NCBI GenBank assembly: GCA_017307505.1 | Contig: JAFKEE010000035.1 | Span: forward strand, 1 to 64,000 | DNA from: Acidobacteriota bacterium | GTDB taxonomy: Bacteria; Acidobacteriota; Terriglobia; Bryobacterales; Bryobacteraceae | Reading direction: 5' to 3' | DNA: 64,000 nt | Part shown: piece by piece, positions 43,371 through 52,671 of the stretch | How the letters are laid out: every line of letters begins with the position of its first letter | How positions within the stretch are numbered: position 1 is the stretch's first letter | Made by a program: the position numbers and the translations under genes | The notes under the pieces: generated by a model | Database searches by the model: none | What the model saw: the letters and a program-made list of their open reading frames with translations, nothing else | Told to the model about the DNA's origin: nothing

Positions 43371-43988
43371 ATGCAGGAGCAGAGAAATCACTGGTGGCTG
43401 CTGGCGGTTTGCGGTGTGCTGAATGCGGCACTGTGGGCGGCCTGCTCATTTATGCAGGCGCCGGACGGGTCCTTCGTCTGGCGGCATGCGGCTGTGCGAG
43501 GAACGGCGGAACTGCTGGGGCAGTTGGCGCTCGCGTCCGGCGCAGGCACGGTAGTGGCGGCGGTATGGCGAAGGGAACGGCGCGCAGGCTGGCCCCTGAT
43601 GGGCAATGGGCTCGCGCTGATTGCCCTGGGCCTGCTGTTCCTGGGTGTAGCCGGCGGCAGGGTTTCCTTCCGGGCAATTGCCGGGTTGCTGGTGGTGATG
43701 GCAATCAGCATGGGCGTGCGGATGCTGACCACCACCGGAGAGCAAAGCCGGGGCCGGGCGAGCCGCTGGGTCAATCGACTGGCCTGTGCTGGCGCGATTT
43801 CCTTCGCGGCCGCCTTCCTGTGGATGAAGCCGGTGCCGGAGACACACTCAGAGATTCTGTGGATTGGGTCGTATTTCGGTTACCAGGCGGCCTGCCTGTT
43901 TTGGCTGGCCTGGAGAGCGCGCGGCTCTCACGCGCCGCAGCACGGAGACTGGACGGTGGGGCCGACGGCGGCAACGGGCCAGGTTTGA
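43371..43988 (+). CDS. integral membrane protein of unknown function
   Basis: 205 residues from ATG 43371, with GGAGG 9 bases upstream. About six hydrophobic segments are visible (WWLLAVCGVLNAALWAACSF; LLGQLALASGAGTVVAAVW; GLALIALGLLFLGVAGG; IAGLLVVMAISMGV; LACAGAISFAAAFLWM; GSYFGYQAACLFWLAW). I do not recognise a family with confidence; the helix pattern recalls acid-resistance HdeD-like (DUF308) proteins. It is monocistronic and divergent from gnd. Confidence 0.7.
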   Translation: MQEQRNHWWLLAVCGVLNAALWAACSFMQAPDGSFVWRHAAVRGTAELLGQLALASGAGTVVAAVWRRERRAGWPLMGNGLALIALGLLFLGVAGGRVSFRAIAGLLVVMAISMGVRMLTTTGEQSRGRASRWVNRLACAGAISFAAAFLWMKPVPETHSEILWIGSYFGYQAACLFWLAWRARGSHAPQHGDWTVGPTAATGQV

Positions 43989-44004
43989 CCCGGCGAACCC
44001 CGCC

Positions 44005-44748
44005 CTACTTTTCCGGGAGCCGAATGGGCACCAGCTTGGCTTGGGTCCGCGTACAGCATTGGGAACCGACCACTTCCCGGGGAATGGCGTTGGCCAGCTG
44101 CATCAGTCCGTTGAAGCGGGTCCGCAGGCTGCGGTGGTGCGGACGGGACTCGGGTTTTCGCCCTTGCGTATAGGAGTCCTTGAACTCGGAGAAGAGGCGG
44201 CACTCGGGCCCGGCTCCGAAGAGGGTTGCAAAGCAGCTGGCCGCTTCCTTGTCCGTCATAGCACCGCAGAGCGAGGCGACCTGCCTGGCAACTGCGCGTA
44301 CGCGCCCGGTGAGAGGAGACTGGGGATCGAAAAGATTAGAAAGGACTTCCTTGGGACAGACACCCCGGTCACACCCGACAGACGGAACGGGAGTCTCCCC
44401 TGGATCCATGCCGAGCACGGCACTGGCTCGAACCAGATGGTTCGGCTGGAAGACCTCCGGGGACCATTTTGTGCCGGATTTGAATTTCACTTCGATGTAG
44501 TAGCCGGCCGCCGGATCTTCGAAGGAGCCGGTCACCACTCCATCGAGACGGTGCTCCCCCTTGCTGTCTGAACAAAGGATGCGCAGTTTGAGAGGTGGTT
44601 GCAGGGGCTCCTCTACATTCAGATAAGCTCCTGAGGGACTGATTTCTTCCAGGTTCGCCTCCAACTTTCGTTCGCCACTGCCGCTTGCCGGCAGTTGGAT
44701 GGACACGAGGCTGGAACAGAGATATCTTTCGACGGGCGCGGGGTTCAT
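44005..44748 (-). CDS. PilZ-like domain protein
   Basis: 247 residues. The N-terminal 110 residues look like a PilZ beta-barrel of the degenerate type common in Acidobacteria (RKLEANLEEISPSGAYLNVE, then LRILCSDSKG and GYYIEVKF), where the SPSGAYL segment corresponds to the D/NxSxxG motif; the preceding RxxxR is not clear, so cyclic di-GMP binding is doubtful. The C-terminal half contains several cysteines and a basic stretch (GRKPESRPHHRSLRTRF) with no recognisable domain. The start is preceded by GGGGAG about 12 bases away. Confidence 0.6.
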   Translation of the reverse strand: MNPAPVERYLCSSLVSIQLPASGSGERKLEANLEEISPSGAYLNVEEPLQPPLKLRILCSDSKGEHRLDGVVTGSFEDPAAGYYIEVKFKSGTKWSPEVFQPNHLVRASAVLGMDPGETPVPSVGCDRGVCPKEVLSNLFDPQSPLTGRVRAVARQVASLCGAMTDKEAASCFATLFGAGPECRLFSEFKDSYTQGRKPESRPHHRSLRTRFNGLMQLANAIPREVVGSQCCTRTQAKLVPIRLPEK

Positions 44749-44932
44749 AACAGCTTTGGCTCCCCCTGTACACAGGATGAAAACTCGCTGGCAGCCTGTC
44801 CAATCAGACTACCGCTGGACCAGAGATCGGCAGATGCGGGAAAAACCTTAGGGTGAATGAGGGGATTGGCCTCAACTTCATCCCGCATCGGGGGGGCAGG
44901 GTCCACAAACGAGGGCATTCCCCGCTTGTGGC

Positions 44933-44980
44933 ATACCCCCTCGGAGTGGTGGTGAGCGACTGCCGCACCGGAGGGGGTAT
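44933..44980. repeat. long-armed inverted repeat
   Basis: ATACCCCCTC (44933-44942) and GAGGGGGTAT (44971-44980) are perfect 10-base inverted arms around a 28-base loop that itself starts CGG and ends CCG. It lies in the gap between two minus-strand genes, just downstream of the membrane protein gene ending at 44995, and could act as its terminator. Confidence 0.5.
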
Positions 44981-44994
44981 TGCGGGTACCGGGA

Positions 44995-46023
44995 TCACTC
45001 GGTCTCGCCGGGTGCCTTACCTTCCCCACCTGGGGCGTCGGGTTCCGTCACAGGCAGGGCGGGGACATCGATTCCGCTTCCGGACTCAGGGGGAAGCGAT
45101 TGGGCCGTCGCGGGCCGAAAAGCAGACCGGTGGCGGATCAGGAAGTAAGCAGGCAGCGCGGCGAGAAGGAGCATGATCAGGAGGAACGGCCAGCTGAACT
45201 GTGGTTGATAACCGGGCTGATCCATCCATGCGTAAGTGCGACGCATGAGTTCCATAAACTCCTGCTGCCGCTGGGAACTAAGGCTCATTAGCCCGTTGAC
45301 CGCGACCACCCCGAAATAACAGATTCCGGCGACCCGGGCGGACTCACGCAAGCGGAGCAAACCCAGGCCAACGTAAGCCTGTATCCCTATGAACGGCAGA
45401 TATACCGCGAGAACACTCCAACCAGACAAAGCATAACCAAACATGAAAGTGGGAAGGCGCAAAATCGACATCGGCAGCAGAATGGCTACTCCAACAAGCA
45501 GATACCAGGCGATGACGCGAATACTCAAGGGCCGCGGATCTTCCCGGAAATCAACGGGCCGGACAAAGTAGCTTTTCGTCGTTTGCCGGTTGAAAAGAAC
45601 AAGCCACCAGATACCAAGGGCGCCCAAGGCCAGGTAAACCGATCCGGCCAGACGCAGGAACATGGACACCTTATCCGCGTCTAGTCCGGGTGTGTCCGGC
45701 ACAGGCATGGAGAAGAGAATCAGGGACCAGAACGTTCCGAAAAATGCCAGGATCACCGCGAACACCAGGATGGAGATGCGCGACCATGGCCGGCGCCGGA
45801 AGATTGCCGTGGCGGTGGCCAGTCCCCAGGCGGTTAGAAGGAGATTCACATTCGCCATCGCGATGGTGATCCACTTGACGGGCACAGGCGGCGCAGGCCC
45901 GTCCGGCGCGGCAGGACGGACGATTGCGAAGAACAGCATCAACGCGGCAAGCAGGAGGGTAACCAGGCTGCCGAGTATCGTAATCACCGCGCTGGCGCGA
46001 ATGCCAATCCACCGGGGAGACAT
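44995..46023 (-). CDS. polytopic membrane protein of unknown function
   Basis: 342 residues with about eight to nine hydrophobic helices (for example ITILGSLVTLLLAALMLFFA, ISILVFAVILAFFGTFWSLI, VSMFLRLAGSVYLALGALGI, VIAWYLLVGVAILLPMSI, WPFLLIMLLLAALPAYFLI) and a polar proline/glycine-rich C-terminal tail. No family is recognised. It stands alone on the minus strand. Confidence 0.7.
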   Translation of the reverse strand: MSPRWIGIRASAVITILGSLVTLLLAALMLFFAIVRPAAPDGPAPPVPVKWITIAMANVNLLLTAWGLATATAIFRRRPWSRISILVFAVILAFFGTFWSLILFSMPVPDTPGLDADKVSMFLRLAGSVYLALGALGIWWLVLFNRQTTKSYFVRPVDFREDPRPLSIRVIAWYLLVGVAILLPMSILRLPTFMFGYALSGWSVLAVYLPFIGIQAYVGLGLLRLRESARVAGICYFGVVAVNGLMSLSSQRQQEFMELMRRTYAWMDQPGYQPQFSWPFLLIMLLLAALPAYFLIRHRSAFRPATAQSLPPESGSGIDVPALPVTEPDAPGGEGKAPGETE

Positions 46024-46221
46024 ATTGCGGATAGTCTATCGAGCCGGACCGTGACAATCCACAATTTCGATTTGAATTTTTCAGGTATTTGCGGCCAATG
46101 ATAACTCATCTATCCGGACTATTTAATCCAGACGGAACGATGATGGTTTCAGGAGGGAATGGGGGCTACAGAATCGTAGGAGCTGGGGTGCGGGATTTCC
46201 TGTTGACCCACTGCATCGGGC

Positions 46222-46254
46222 GGGCTGAGGGGCCGCGAGCAGCTGCCTCAGCCC
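46222..46254 (-). terminator. hairpin terminator of the dipeptidase gene
   Basis: GGGCTGAGG (46222-46230) and CCTCAGCCC (46246-46254) form a perfect 9-bp stem with a 15-base loop, 10 bases after the dipeptidase stop. No U-run follows. Confidence 0.55.
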
Positions 46255-46263
46255 CTCCGGGAT

Positions 46264-47661
46264 TCAGCTCTTGCGGAGTTTTTTGGCGACCTTGTCCACC
46301 TCACCCCAGACGCGGAGCAGGTTGCCGCTCCAGAGCTTGCCGATCTGTTCTTCGGTGTAGCCGCGTTTGACCAGCTCCAAGGTTACGTTGAATGCTTCCG
46401 CAGCACTGTTCCAGCCATCGATTCCGCCGCCGCCGTCGAAGTCGGAGGAGATGCCGACATGGTCGATGCCGATGAGCTTGACGGCGTAATCGATGTGATT
46501 CACCATGTCCTGAACGTTGGCGCGAGGCGCCGGCGGGAACTTCGCGTCGATCTCGGCCATGCGCTTTTCGTACTCTGCCCGTTTCTCGGCCGGCAGCATG
46601 GCAAGGAATGCGCGTCCTCCAGCGCCGCGACGAGCGGGAGCCGCCGACGTAGTTTCGGTCTCCAGGGGGCAGGCTCGCGACGGAGCCGCACCACCTTCCC
46701 CACCCGCCGCGCGACGGCCGCCGCGGCCACCCATCATGGAGCCGAACATCTCTTCGCGGAGTTTAGTGAGCGCTTCCGAGCGTTCCTTCGACTCCGCCTT
46801 GACGTAAGAGGCGAAGCCGACGATCTGGATGACGCCGCCGTTTTTCTTCAGGGCCAGCAACTGCTCATCGTCCATGTTGCGGCTGACGTCGGCCAGTGCG
46901 CGGACGCCCGAGTGGGACGCGATGACGGGCGCCTTGGAGAGACGGATCGCTTCCAGGTTCGCGCCCTTGGCGGGGTGCGACAGGTCGACCATCATCCCGA
47001 CGCGATTCATCTCGGCGATCACTTCGCGGCCGAGCGGCGAGAGTCCGTTGTTGTAGAGGTAGCCCTGCACTTCGCCGGTATTTGAGTCAGCAAGCTGGCT
47101 GTTGCCGTTGTGGGCGAGGGACATGTAGCGCGCTCCGCGCTCGTAGAACTCCTGGACGCGTTTGATGTCGGTGCCGATGGGGTAGCCGTTTTCGACCGCG
47201 ATGACGGCAATGCGTTTGTTCTGCTTGTGAAGAGCGATGACATCGGCCGGGGTCAGCGCCAGCCCGATCTTGTCGGGCGCGATCTTTTCGGTGAGCCGGT
47301 GGACGGCATCGAACTTCTCGACCGCCTGTGCGTAGGCGCTATCGTAGCCCTCTTTAGTGAGGGGGCCCTGCCCGACGTAGACGATCATGAACGAGACGTC
47401 CATGTCGCCCTCGATCATTTTGGGCAGGTTCACCTGCGTCGTCAGGCGCATGGTGTAGTTGCAATCGGGCGTGAAGTTCGACGCGTCAATGTCGTTGTGG
47501 GTGTCGAGCTTGATGACGTGGTCGTGGATCTTTTTCGCTTTCGCGATGAGAGCCGCGTCGTTTGACTGAGCCGGGCTGTTCCAGGCGGTGATGTGGAACA
47601 GGAGACCGAGTGTGGATGCCGTCAGTCCCGCAAGAATGAGCTTTCGCTGTGTGTGTTTCAA
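46264..47661 (-). CDS. membrane dipeptidase (peptidase family M19)
   Basis: 465 residues with a signal peptide or anchor (residues 8-32). The renal-dipeptidase-type TIM-barrel motifs are all present: zinc ligands in KLDTHNDID, VIAVENG, MMVDLSHP, IASHSGVRAL and the Asp in GISSDFDGGGG. It would cleave dipeptides in the periplasm. An unusual Gly/Arg/Ala-rich insert of about 50 residues (about 312-360, GGRGGRRAAGGEGGAAPSRA and beyond) interrupts the catalytic domain between the ASHSG and NHIDY segments. It stands alone with a hairpin after its stop. Confidence 0.9.
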   Translation of the reverse strand: MKHTQRKLILAGLTASTLGLLFHITAWNSPAQSNDAALIAKAKKIHDHVIKLDTHNDIDASNFTPDCNYTMRLTTQVNLPKMIEGDMDVSFMIVYVGQGPLTKEGYDSAYAQAVEKFDAVHRLTEKIAPDKIGLALTPADVIALHKQNKRIAVIAVENGYPIGTDIKRVQEFYERGARYMSLAHNGNSQLADSNTGEVQGYLYNNGLSPLGREVIAEMNRVGMMVDLSHPAKGANLEAIRLSKAPVIASHSGVRALADVSRNMDDEQLLALKKNGGVIQIVGFASYVKAESKERSEALTKLREEMFGSMMGGRGGRRAAGGEGGAAPSRACPLETETTSAAPARRGAGGRAFLAMLPAEKRAEYEKRMAEIDAKFPPAPRANVQDMVNHIDYAVKLIGIDHVGISSDFDGGGGIDGWNSAAEAFNVTLELVKRGYTEEQIGKLWSGNLLRVWGEVDKVAKKLRKS

Positions 47662-48014
47662 GGAACCTCCCAGGGACCGTGACGGAAGGACCGCCGTCCG
47701 GCGCCGCTTTACCGATAGAGACTTTGGAGTTTGGAGACCGACGGAGGTCTCGGACAGGACGTGTATTGGATATGGTAGCAGCCGGGGAGGGAGCGGGCGG
47801 GTGCGGATAGCCGTCAGCGGTCAGCTTTCAGCTATCAGCTGTCCGGTGGGAACGGGCGTTTTCGCATTCCGGTTTCACAACTGCTACCAATCCATCCGCA
47901 TCGGCAATCGGTGTTCGACGGCTTTGGCCGTTAACTGCAGCATGAGAGCGAACGCGAATCGCGCTCCAGTCTCGAGGGGCGCACCATATTTGGAGCCATC
48001 TCTGTGCCAGTGGC
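47662..48014. other. 350-base gap with short heptamer repeats
   Basis: No credible gene. It contains the NTCAGCT heptamer array at 47813-47840. The rest shows no recognisable element. Confidence 0.45.
47813..47840. repeat. short tandem heptamer repeat NTCAGC(T/G)
   Basis: Four consecutive heptamers read GTCAGCG, GTCAGCT, TTCAGCT, ATCAGCT, followed by a decayed fifth (GTCCGGT). Such short arrays occur between genes in several phyla and expand by slippage. Confidence 0.6.
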
Positions 48015-48248
48015 TTAGAGCTGCGGAATCGGCCCGCCAGGTTCTTGCATTGAGTGTTTCCAGTTCCTCGTGCAGTGCCCTCCCGCGGTGTGCCGGGCTT
48101 CGATCAGCTTCCGCGCGACGTCCCGGGCAATCTCCAGTACTTCGGCGACAGTTCTGCCCTGGGCGACAAGGCCCGGCAGTTCATCCGAGGTAGCAAGGAA
48201 TAACCCCTCGGGCAATTCCTCAATTTGAACCCGAATCGCCAATTCCAT
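48015..48248 (-). CDS. orphan HicB-like antitoxin-fold protein
   Basis: 77 residues from ATG 48248. Residues 1-52 match the HicB/DUF1902 partial-RNase-H fold: AIRVQIEELPEGLFLATSDE then LPGLVAQGRTVAEVLEIARD. In toxin-antitoxin pairs this protein binds the mRNA interferase HicA, but no hicA-like frame is visible on either side. The C-terminal 25 residues (with CTRNW and HSMQEPGG) do not look like the usual C-terminal DNA-binding part and may reflect decay. It may be a leftover or a free-standing family member. Confidence 0.65.
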   Translation of the reverse strand: MELAIRVQIEELPEGLFLATSDELPGLVAQGRTVAEVLEIARDVARKLIEARHTAGGHCTRNWKHSMQEPGGPIPQL

Positions 48249-48297
48249 CTGAGACGATCCTACCATTCGGGGGATTGCTGGACGCCCTGCGCACTAC

Positions 48298-49884
48298 TCA
48301 TTGGATCGCCGACTCCGGGATTACTTTCAATTGGACGCTCTGCGTTTCGCTGGGGCCTACAGTAATTTGGGCGGCTCGCGCGTCGTACTGCTTTCGGAAC
48401 TCAGGGTCGTGCCAGAGGTCATCCTCCATCTCCTGCCATGCATGGAGCCTGTACTTGCCGGGACGCAGGTTGGTGAAGTGGACCTGGCCTTTATCGTCTA
48501 CATCCTTTTTCTCCAGTTGCGCTCTGGGGTCCTCGGGCATCAGGGTCACTACACCCACAGGAACCGGCGTACCCTGATCGTCAGTGACCGAGGCAGTGAT
48601 CGATCCCGCCGTGCGGCTGAGGAGAATTTCGAGTTGCGCGGAAGCCGTGATCTCGAAACCTTCGGGCTCAATCACTTCTCCGCCCAACTTCACAGTTCGA
48701 GCGTAGTACCCAGGGGGCAACGGCCCCAGAACCACCACACCGTAGCGGCCGGGATGCAATCGCGGGGGAAGGACAAAGCGGCCTGATTCGTCAGTTCGGT
48801 AGGCGAGGCCATCGGAGCTGTCCCCTTCCAGAATCAGTATCTGAATGCCATCCAACTTCACCTTTACCCCCGGTTCCGCCAGGAGGATGCGACCGGTCAC
48901 AGCAGGCGCAGGGCTCATCGGCACGACCACCCCCTCTGTGTCACCTGCCACGCTCAGCGTGCCGCTGCCAAAAGCCTCCACCCCGCCCGAATAGACATTG
49001 GCGTGAATCGTGTATTCACCAGGCGGGACCAAAAGGTCGAAGGCATAGTCGGGCCCGTTCGCCGATACGGACCTTCCACCCAGGCCGCCTTCCTCCCGGG
49101 GATTGAGCCCTACGGAGACTACGGTCTGCGGCCCTCCTGGCACTCCAGTGACCTTTCCTTTGACATGCACGGACGGTGGGCGAGCGACTTTGAGGAGGTG
49201 GATATCGATGCTGCCCAACTCGGCTCCGACGCCCACTTGCACAGGGGTCGCCGATTGCTGCGTGGGCGAGTTGGGATGGTAGGCCGGAATGAAGTAGGCC
49301 GGTCGGGGGTTGGTTTCTGCAGGTTCTCCGTAATGACTATTCGCCTGCTGCCGCCGGTTGTGCGCCTGCAACAGGTAGGTCCCGGGACTTAGATTGCTGA
49401 TGCGATACTCCCCGGCCTCATTGGCCATCGCAGCTGGATTGATGCGCTCCCAGCGCTTCTTGCCATGGCGGAAGACCTGCCTGTAGACAATGACTCCGGC
49501 ACCCGGCGCCGGTTCACCGTCATCCTCCAGCACTCGACCGGTGATCACTCCTTGAGGTCGCAGCCGGATGGTGGGGGCCGTGGCTCGTCCAGTCGAGCCA
49601 AGCGTGAGGGTGATCTTTGTGGGACGCGGGAGGTATCCGGCACGGCTGGACGACAACCGGTAGGCTCCGGCAGAGAGTCCGGTGAATTGGAACTGGCCTG
49701 CGGCATCGGTCTCGGCGGTGAGATGAATGGGGCCACCGACTTGATCCAAATCGACGATCGCCTTCCGGACGGGAGCGCCGGTGAGCGAGTTGAGTACCAG
49801 GCCGTCGACGGAGCCGGGGTTGGCGCTGGATTGGGCGGCGAGCGCACGGACCGCCAGGAACCCAGCCAGCAGGAGGCGCGTCAT
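48298..49884 (-). CDS. secreted carboxypeptidase-regulatory-like (CNA-B/SdrD-like) multidomain protein
   Basis: 528 residues with a signal peptide (residues 1-17, LLLAGFLAVRALAAQ). It contains several carboxypeptidase-regulatory-like beta-sandwiches, each with a GxV-x-G-x-P-x-x-A and Gly-x-Y-x-x pattern: GSVDGLVLNSLTGAPVRKAI, QFTGLSAGAYRLSS; GVITGRVLEDDGEPAPGAGV, ISNLSPGTYLLQA; and a last one ending FTNLRPGKYRLHA. Such proteins are very common in Acidobacteria; they are probably structural or binding modules at the cell surface. It lies downstream of the ADOP permease gene on the same strand. Confidence 0.85.
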   Translation of the reverse strand: MTRLLLAGFLAVRALAAQSSANPGSVDGLVLNSLTGAPVRKAIVDLDQVGGPIHLTAETDAAGQFQFTGLSAGAYRLSSSRAGYLPRPTKITLTLGSTGRATAPTIRLRPQGVITGRVLEDDGEPAPGAGVIVYRQVFRHGKKRWERINPAAMANEAGEYRISNLSPGTYLLQAHNRRQQANSHYGEPAETNPRPAYFIPAYHPNSPTQQSATPVQVGVGAELGSIDIHLLKVARPPSVHVKGKVTGVPGGPQTVVSVGLNPREEGGLGGRSVSANGPDYAFDLLVPPGEYTIHANVYSGGVEAFGSGTLSVAGDTEGVVVPMSPAPAVTGRILLAEPGVKVKLDGIQILILEGDSSDGLAYRTDESGRFVLPPRLHPGRYGVVVLGPLPPGYYARTVKLGGEVIEPEGFEITASAQLEILLSRTAGSITASVTDDQGTPVPVGVVTLMPEDPRAQLEKKDVDDKGQVHFTNLRPGKYRLHAWQEMEDDLWHDPEFRKQYDARAAQITVGPSETQSVQLKVIPESAIQ

Positions 49885-49993
49885 TTGGTGCTCATTTTAT
49901 GACTAACGCGGCGGGATTGTCCAGGATTTCGGCCACTTCTGAACACGGTTTGAATCCAGCCGTGGAGCGCGGTCGCCGGAACGGACAGACCGT

Positions 49994-52462
49994 CTACTCA
50001 GCTCGCAGTGCCGACATCGGGTCAATGCGCGTGGCCCGGCGCGCCGGCAAGCATGTAGCCAGCAGCGTCACCAACAAAACCAGCAGCCCTGCTGTGCCAT
50101 AAACCTCGGGGCCGGCAAAGTCGATGCCCGATTCGATTGTGCTGGAAACCACCCGGGCCGCCGCAATGGCTGCCGCGACGCCAGCGACCAGCCCCATCAC
50201 CGTCAACGCGAGGGCATTGTTCAATACCATCGCAAAGACCTGTCGCCGCTGGGCGCCCAGCGCCATGCGCACGCCAATCTCCCGCGTCCGTTCGTTTACC
50301 GCGTAAGCCATCACGCTGTATAGCCCAACCGCGGCCAGCAGCAGCGCCAGCAGGGCCAGCGCGGAGAGCATGGCAGCGGCGACACGCTCGCCAAATAGAC
50401 CCGCCTGCGTCTGCTCGGCCAGCGTCGAGGGCTCGTACAAGGCACGGTTGCTGTCCATCGCCTGGACTTCCCGGCGCAGCGTCTGGCGAGCTGCCTCGAA
50501 ATCACGTGTACGGAGGAACAGGAAGTTGTTATGACCGGAGAAGAATCGCTGGCCAAAGGACGCGTAGAGCGCCGGCGTCGGACCCTCTCGAGGACTGCGG
50601 ATCTTGCTGTCCTGGGCGATGCCGACGACAGTGCACTCGTCGTTATTGACGCTCAGTTTGCGGCCGATGGGATTCAACCCGGGGAAGCAGCGTTGCGCCA
50701 GGGCCTGATTGACGATAACGACCCCGGGGTGGGTAACGTCGTCCTGCTCCGTGAAATCGCGGCCTCCCAGCAGAGGAATCTTCATGAGGTCGAAGTAGCC
50801 GGGGGAAACAGCCGTTGCGTAGACCGAGACCACACCTTGTGAAGTTTCCGTACCCGGAACGCGGACTCGATCGCTGGGGGCTCCAAAGATGGACAGCGGC
50901 ATCCCATTGGCATAAGCCACCTGTTCGATGCCCGGGGCTGACCGCAGACGGGCCCTCAGCTGTTGGGAGAACGCCCGCTCCTGCTTGAGGGAATAGCCAT
51001 TGGTGGAGAGGTGAAACTGGGCCGTCAGCACGTTGCGGGGCTCAAAACCGACGCGGGTGCGGGAGAGCTTCTCGAAGGCATTGACGGCCAGGCCGGCGCC
51101 CACCAGTGCCATGGAGGCGAGGGCGACTTCGGCTACTACCAGTACGCCGCGCGCGCGATGGGTGCGGACTCCGGTGGTGCCACTTCGTGAGCCCTCCTTG
51201 AGGGATTCGTTGACGTCCACACGGGCGGCGTAAAGAGCCGGCAGGATGGTCGAACAGACCGCGGCCAACAGGGCAACCAGCGCAGAAAAGCCCAGCACCA
51301 CGGGCCGCGGTTCCGGCCGCAATAGCGGTTGAATCGCCTCGCGAAGTGTCGGCTCAAAGATCGGCATGACCTGGAATAGTGATTCGCCGAGCCACTGCGC
51401 CAGCAGGACTCCGGCCAATGCGCCGGCGCCCGCCAGAACAAGCACTTCCAGAAAGATCTGCCGCAGAAGGGCGGTCCGGCCGGCACCCAGGGCGATCCGG
51501 ATGCCGAACTCCCGCTGCCGGCTTACTGAGCGAGCCATGAGCAGATTGGCCACGTTGGCACAGGCGATGAGCAGGACCAGCGCGCACACCCCCATCAGCA
51601 GGCGCAGCGGACTGCCGAGACTGGCCTGCAGGCCGAAGGTGGCGTCGGCTATCGGCACGGCGGTGGCGCCTATGCCGCGATGCGTGTCGGGGTAGGCGGC
51701 CGCAATACGGGCGGCCACCGCCTGGACTTCCGCCTGGACCTGGGCCAGAGAGGCGTCCGATTTGCGCCGGATGATCACATCCAGGAACCGGGCATTCCGG
51801 TCGGCCGCAGCCCAGGTGTTCAAGGCGCCAGCTTCGACAATGCGGCTCAAGGGAATCCAGACGTCGAACGCAGCTCCCCCGTAGGTGCCGGTGAAGTTGG
51901 CCGGGGCAACACCCGCGATTACATACTGGTGGCCATTGATGCGTACGGCTCGCCCCACCACGATGGGATCGCCGCGGAAGTAACTCATCCAGAAACGGTG
52001 GCTGATCACAGCCACGGCGTAGGCTCCCTGATCGTCCCGATCTTCCGCGGTAAGCAGCATGCGGCCAAGCACCGGCTTGACGCCGAGAACATCGAAATAG
52101 TTGGCGGAGACGACCTGCCCCAGGACACGCCGCGGATGATCGGCAGGGCCCACGGTGAAGAACGCAATGTGGGAGGCAATCACGCCGGCCGCGGTGGTCA
52201 TCTGGCGCTGGAGGTCACGAAAGTCCGGATGCTGGAACTGACCGATGCGCGGGTTGGTGGGTGACGCGGCTTCTGCGGCAAGCAGTTCGCCAGGATTGAC
52301 GACGCCGGGAATCGGCCGCAGGAGAATCGAGTCAACCCAGGCGAATACGGTGGTATTGGCAGCGATGCCCAGGGCCAGCGTGGCCACAACGATCGCCGAG
52401 AACGCGGGCCGGTTGCGCAGCAGGCGGATTGCAGAGCCGAATTGGTCCCAGAAGTGCCTCAT
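49994..52462 (-). CDS. ADOP-type ABC transporter permease (short N-terminus)
   Basis: 822 residues with two MacB-PCD/FtsX units in tandem: first helix (FSAIVVATLALGIAANTTVF), periplasmic MacB domain, three helices around 280-420 (LLMGVCALVLLIACANVANL), a second copy beginning near residue 440 and ending with FtsX helices (LSALALLALLLAAVGLYSVM; LVALVTLLATCLPARRATRID). This is the acidobacterial duplicated orphan permease plan, without an ATPase gene beside it. MacB-like permeases move lipoproteins, toxins or peptides mechanically across the periplasm. Unlike the copy at 57442, this one lacks the cytoplasmic N-terminal extension and an adjacent padR. Confidence 0.9.
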   Translation of the reverse strand: MRHFWDQFGSAIRLLRNRPAFSAIVVATLALGIAANTTVFAWVDSILLRPIPGVVNPGELLAAEAASPTNPRIGQFQHPDFRDLQRQMTTAAGVIASHIAFFTVGPADHPRRVLGQVVSANYFDVLGVKPVLGRMLLTAEDRDDQGAYAVAVISHRFWMSYFRGDPIVVGRAVRINGHQYVIAGVAPANFTGTYGGAAFDVWIPLSRIVEAGALNTWAAADRNARFLDVIIRRKSDASLAQVQAEVQAVAARIAAAYPDTHRGIGATAVPIADATFGLQASLGSPLRLLMGVCALVLLIACANVANLLMARSVSRQREFGIRIALGAGRTALLRQIFLEVLVLAGAGALAGVLLAQWLGESLFQVMPIFEPTLREAIQPLLRPEPRPVVLGFSALVALLAAVCSTILPALYAARVDVNESLKEGSRSGTTGVRTHRARGVLVVAEVALASMALVGAGLAVNAFEKLSRTRVGFEPRNVLTAQFHLSTNGYSLKQERAFSQQLRARLRSAPGIEQVAYANGMPLSIFGAPSDRVRVPGTETSQGVVSVYATAVSPGYFDLMKIPLLGGRDFTEQDDVTHPGVVIVNQALAQRCFPGLNPIGRKLSVNNDECTVVGIAQDSKIRSPREGPTPALYASFGQRFFSGHNNFLFLRTRDFEAARQTLRREVQAMDSNRALYEPSTLAEQTQAGLFGERVAAAMLSALALLALLLAAVGLYSVMAYAVNERTREIGVRMALGAQRRQVFAMVLNNALALTVMGLVAGVAAAIAAARVVSSTIESGIDFAGPEVYGTAGLLVLLVTLLATCLPARRATRIDPMSALRAE

Positions 52463-52671
52463 GTCACCGATTCAGACCTGCACGTCTATTTCCCGTCCTA
52501 ACCGGCTGATTCTATTCAGTCACGAAATAGGCATCCTGTGCGATTCCGGGACACCGCCGTCCAATAACGCAGAGCGGTGTACGGCATCTGGCGGCCAGAT
52601 GGTTGGCGCGGCTCCGGCAGTCCTCAAATCTGCCAAGCCAGTGTCGCTTCCCGCTGCCCTGGAGCACGCCC

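Noticed and set aside
52503-52671. Possible C-terminal continuation or second gene after the riboflavin kinase
   Set aside because: The alternative minus-strand frame 52512-52991 has no motif and only shadows the kinase gene.
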